Shown here one piece after another: positions 61,609-64,000 of a stretch of 64,000 nucleotides of DNA; within the stretch, counting starts at the first letter, position 1, and the number at the start of each line of letters is the position of its first letter. Source of the stretch: Shewanella sp. SNU WT4. Its GTDB lineage: Bacteria > Pseudomonadota > Gammaproteobacteria > Enterobacterales > Shewanellaceae. The position numbers and the translations under genes are program-made. The stretch is from assembly GCF_006494715.1 (NCBI RefSeq), contig NZ_CP041151.1, positions 2,976,001 to 3,040,000 on the forward strand, read 5' to 3'. The notes beneath the pieces are model-generated. The model was given only the letters and a program-made list of their open reading frames with translations. It was not told the origin of the DNA and ran no database searches.

Positions 61609-63159
61609 TTAACTTGATGAACTTTTAGGCTTATTAATTTGATAATCTCGTAATTTATTGGCGATGGCAGTGTGAGATACCCCCAATTTTTTAGCCAATT
61701 GCCTAGTACTCGGAAAGGCTGGATAGAGGCGCCTTAATAAATTGGCTTCAAATTGGCGCATGGCATCATCTAAGGTGCCATCAAACTCGTTATCAAAGTA
61801 GCCAAAACCTTCAGCGTAAGAAGGTAATTTAAGCTGCTCGACAGTGAGTTCTGTACTGCCATCCCACATAGATACCGCTCGAAACACCGCATTTTTAAGT
61901 TGGCGCACATTGCCAGGCCAAGCATAGGTAAGCAGATGATCGCGGCAATTGGCAGAAATTCGGCGCAGTGGGCTCGATAATTGCTGGCTATAGTGTTCTA
62001 AAAACATTTCGGTTAACGGGATAACATCCACGCGCCGCTCTCTTAACGCCGGCATATGAAAACTCAACACATGAATGCGGTAATATAAATCTTCTCGGAA
62101 ACTGCCTTGCTGACATAACTCGGCTAAATTCTTTTGGGTTGAGCAGATAATTCGAACATCGACCCTCACCTCTTCATCGCCACCTATGCGTCTAAAGCAG
62201 CCATCTTGAAGGAGTCGCAATAATTTGACTTGCGCCGCCTTAGACATTTCAGCGATTTCATCCAAAAAGACAGTGCCGCCTTGAGCTTCTTCAAAAAATC
62301 CGCGTTTAACTAACTTGCCATTAGCCACAAAACCAAACAATTCTTCTTCAGCGGCGCTATCTGGCAGGGCGGCGCAGTTAATCGCAATAAACGGATAATC
62401 TCGGCGAAGACTGGCATCATGACAAGCCCTGGCCATTAACTCTTTGCCGGTACCGGTTTCCCCCGTGATCAGTAGCGGCGCGTCTAATTGCGCCATACGC
62501 CGCGCTTGATTGACCACCAGCTTCATTTTATCGCTGACGGCGAGCACAGTTTCAAAGCCTTGGGATTGATGCTGCAACGCATTAAATTGTTTGCCTAAAC
62601 GGGCGAGAGATTTGAGTGACACCACAGCGCCAGTGAGAATATGCGCGTCTTGATCGTCAGGTAAATAGATGGGCAGCATTTCAGCGAGGAATTCACGTTC
62701 ACCGATTTGCACGCGCGCGGTTTTAGCTAACACTTGCGGTTCACTAAGCCAGCGACTGAAGTTTTCACCTTGAACCCAATGATTTAACGGCTCTTCTAAA
62801 ATTTCGGTTTCGCTCATGCCTAACGTCACTAAGGCGGACTCATTAACAATCCGGATACGGCCTTTAGCATCTAAGGAGAACACACAATCAGGTAAGGTTT
62901 TAAGCAGGGTCTTTAATGCGTAATGTTCTTGTTCTGAGGGCATAAAAGACACGGTACGGACGTCGCTGACACTATCGACTTTACGCAGTTGCGGCATAAG
63001 CGCACTTAAGGTATCAAAACTGACTTGCGCGAACTGAAGATAAAGAAAGCCTTTATTGCTGGCATCTATCGCCATTAAATTAATGCCATAACGCTCTAAC
63101 ACGACCAAGATATCTTTGGCTAATCCGACCCTGTCATGGCAGCTAACAACTAATCGCAT
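61609..63159 (-). CDS. tyrR: Transcriptional regulator TyrR
   Basis: A 516-residue TyrR protein sensing aromatic amino acids. Domains are an N-terminal ACT domain (MRLVVSCHDRVGLAKDILVV), a PAS domain (about 75-190), an AAA+ sigma54-type module (Walker A GETGTGKE, LFGF in place of GAFTGA) and a C-terminal Fis-type helix-turn-helix (STRQLAKKLGVSHTAIANKL). The lack of GAFTGA fits TyrR, which does not activate sigma54. The start at 63159 matches the E. coli protein; the frame is open 57 bp further upstream. Confidence 0.93.
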   Translation of the reverse strand: MRLVVSCHDRVGLAKDILVVLERYGINLMAIDASNKGFLYLQFAQVSFDTLSALMPQLRKVDSVSDVRTVSFMPSEQEHYALKTLLKTLPDCVFSLDAKGRIRIVNESALVTLGMSETEILEEPLNHWVQGENFSRWLSEPQVLAKTARVQIGEREFLAEMLPIYLPDDQDAHILTGAVVSLKSLARLGKQFNALQHQSQGFETVLAVSDKMKLVVNQARRMAQLDAPLLITGETGTGKELMARACHDASLRRDYPFIAINCAALPDSAAEEELFGFVANGKLVKRGFFEEAQGGTVFLDEIAEMSKAAQVKLLRLLQDGCFRRIGGDEEVRVDVRIICSTQKNLAELCQQGSFREDLYYRIHVLSFHMPALRERRVDVIPLTEMFLEHYSQQLSSPLRRISANCRDHLLTYAWPGNVRQLKNAVFRAVSMWDGSTELTVEQLKLPSYAEGFGYFDNEFDGTLDDAMRQFEANLLRRLYPAFPSTRQLAKKLGVSHTAIANKLRDYQINKPKSSSS

Positions 63160-63256
63160 GATACGCATCCTCTTGATAGCGAATTTTGCTGGCATCCGGC
63201 CAACATTCACTAGCATTTATCAGTGGTGGCTATACGTTAGAAGGTTTCGCTTAAAG

Positions 63257-63274
63257 TGGCAAGTATTGTTTACA
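63257..63274. promoter_or_regulatory. TyrR-box-like site upstream of tyrR
   Basis: TGGCAAGTATTGTTTACA matches TGTAAA-N6-TTTACA at 10 of 12 positions and lies 98 bp before the tyrR start, as expected for autoregulation. Confidence 0.4.
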
Positions 63275-63303
63275 GAGGTTTTTCCTAAGGCAAAAGAGGT
63301 GAG

Positions 63304-63359
63304 CCCTATCATTAGCCGCCCTATCATTAGCCGCCCATGAATCGGCGACTAATGATGGG
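63304..63359. repeat. 15-bp tandem repeat with inverted partner
   Basis: CCCTATCATTAGCCG occurs twice in tandem (63304-63318, 63319-63333), followed by a near reverse complement CGGCGACTAATGATGGG (63343-63359). Either copy can pair with the inverted arm. It may act as a terminator-like structure after phhB, but no T-tract follows directly. Confidence 0.7.
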
Positions 63360-63413
63360 TTACTAGATGTCATGTTATGGCTTGGACGTCAACACTCTTA
63401 CTGCTATAGCCAT

Positions 63414-63467
63414 ATACGGTTACAGCCTTATACAGTTACAGTCAGATGCAGTTTCAGTCAGATACCG
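63414..63467. repeat. Degenerate 16-bp tandem repeats
   Basis: Three units ATACGGTTACAGCCTT, ATACAGTTACAGTCAG and ATGCAGTTTCAGTCAG plus a partial fourth (ATACCG). They lie 34 bp after the phhB stop. Confidence 0.7.
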
Positions 63468-63500
63468 TCGTGATGAATAGCTACGAGTAATGACTCACTT

Positions 63501-63842
63501 CTACCCTTGAGTCAGCAAATCGGTTTTAGCCGCCATGATAAAGTCGTTTTTATGCAGGCCTTTAATGGAGTGCGACCACCAAGTGACAGTGACCTTGCCC
63601 CATTCAGTGAGAATACCTGGGTGGTGAAACTCAGCTTCAGCTAATTCAGCCACTTGATTGGTAAAGGCTAACGCTTGTTTAAAGTTTTTAAACTTATACA
63701 CCCGCTCTAATTGCATAATGCCGTCACGTACTTGTACCTGCCAATCGGGAATGGCACGCACTAACTCAGCAAGCTCAGCATCGGTCACCTTAGGGGCATC
63801 GGCTTGGCAGGCTTCGCAGCCTAAAGTCGCTAATTCAGTCAT
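63501..63842 (-). CDS. phhB: Pterin-4a-carbinolamine dehydratase (PhhB)
   Basis: A 113-residue enzyme that recycles the tetrahydropterin cofactor of phenylalanine hydroxylase. The active-site histidines are in AEFHHPG, and [20 protein letters not shown] is the conserved C-terminal block. It should be paired with phhA, expected beyond the right edge of the window. GGAAAC precedes the start. Confidence 0.93.
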   Translation of the reverse strand: MTELATLGCEACQADAPKVTDAELAELVRAIPDWQVQVRDGIMQLERVYKFKNFKQALAFTNQVAELAEAEFHHPGILTEWGKVTVTWWSHSIKGLHKNDFIMAAKTDLLTQG

Positions 63843-64000
63843 AATGTTTCCTTATTATTCATGGGTTCATGTGAGCGTTAATGCCAGAAACTCTTAGTTA
63901 ATGTATTGATTGAATTTGCCATTAACGCCCTAGGTAATTTTTTAGTGTGAGTTAAACCATGAGTATGGCAAACGCAGTTACACAGTTTGGCTTTTAGGGG

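Larger units (their letters stand above)
63160..63500. other. Intergenic region between phhB and tyrR with repeats
   Basis: A 341-bp region without a gene. It holds a TyrR-box-like site (63257-63274), a 15-bp tandem duplication with an inverted partner (63304-63359) and 3.4 copies of a 16-bp degenerate repeat (63414-63467). Confidence 0.6.

Overview
The window looks like the chromosome of a Shewanella-type gammaproteobacterium (Alteromonadales). This rests on the protein sequences and gene order: fadI-fadJ, queA/tgt-yajC-secD-secF, a phhB-tyrR-fumarylacetoacetase-maiA block, gltX beside a tRNA-Glu/Ala array, and YaeQ, AcpH and SstT. No search was run, so the genus is inferred.

Layout: (1) 0-2.6 kb, fadJ (cut by the window edge) and fadI for fatty-acid beta-oxidation, with a FadR-like operator. 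(2) 2.9-10.1 kb, a six-gene MoxR/DUF58/DUF4381/VWA/VWA-TPR/BatD operon. (3) 10.3-15.8 kb, an ECF sigma factor with a DUF3379 partner, putP, fadL and a SIMPL-domain protein. (4) 15.9-17.8 kb, a DUF1778/GNAT toxin-antitoxin pair next to a decayed IS605-type element with an intact tnpA. (5) 17.9-22.9 kb, an RND efflux adaptor and pump followed by a DUF2892 membrane protein and a periplasmic rhodanese. (6) 22.9-33.6 kb, housekeeping genes: yaeQ, siroheme synthase, rhodanese, DUF2007, secF-secD-yajC-tgt, queA, acpH, a thioredoxin-like protein and rluA.

(7) 33.8-49.1 kb is an insertion-sequence hot zone. A TonB-dependent copper receptor is split by an IS50 (Tn5-type) element with a 9-bp target duplication. 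A ChiA-type chitinase, preceded by a c-di-GMP-I riboswitch, is split by an IS3-family element with a -1 frameshift heptamer. An IS605-type element sits in the last codons of ogt and is itself split by an IS10-type element with a 9-bp target duplication. sstT, a phosphatase-like gene and a DEAD-box helicase lie between them. In all three split genes, removing the IS plus one target copy restores the reading frame.

(8) 49.1-53.3 kb, ogt, an Ada-AlkA fusion and an ABC exporter. (9) 53.4-55.3 kb, an amplified array of 15 tRNA genes (11 tRNA-Glu UUC, 4 tRNA-Ala GGC) with a clear sigma70 promoter and terminator. (10) 55.4-63.8 kb, gltX, a divergent MFS/LysR pair, and the lower tyrosine/homogentisate pathway (maiA, fumarylacetoacetase) with tyrR, phhB and TyrR-box-like sites.

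No complete novel system was proven. The most notable items are the riboswitch on a broken chitinase, the nested Tn5/Tn10-relative elements with conserved control features, the tRNA array, the RND-DUF2892-rhodanese operon, and a phosphatase homologue that lacks its catalytic arginine.
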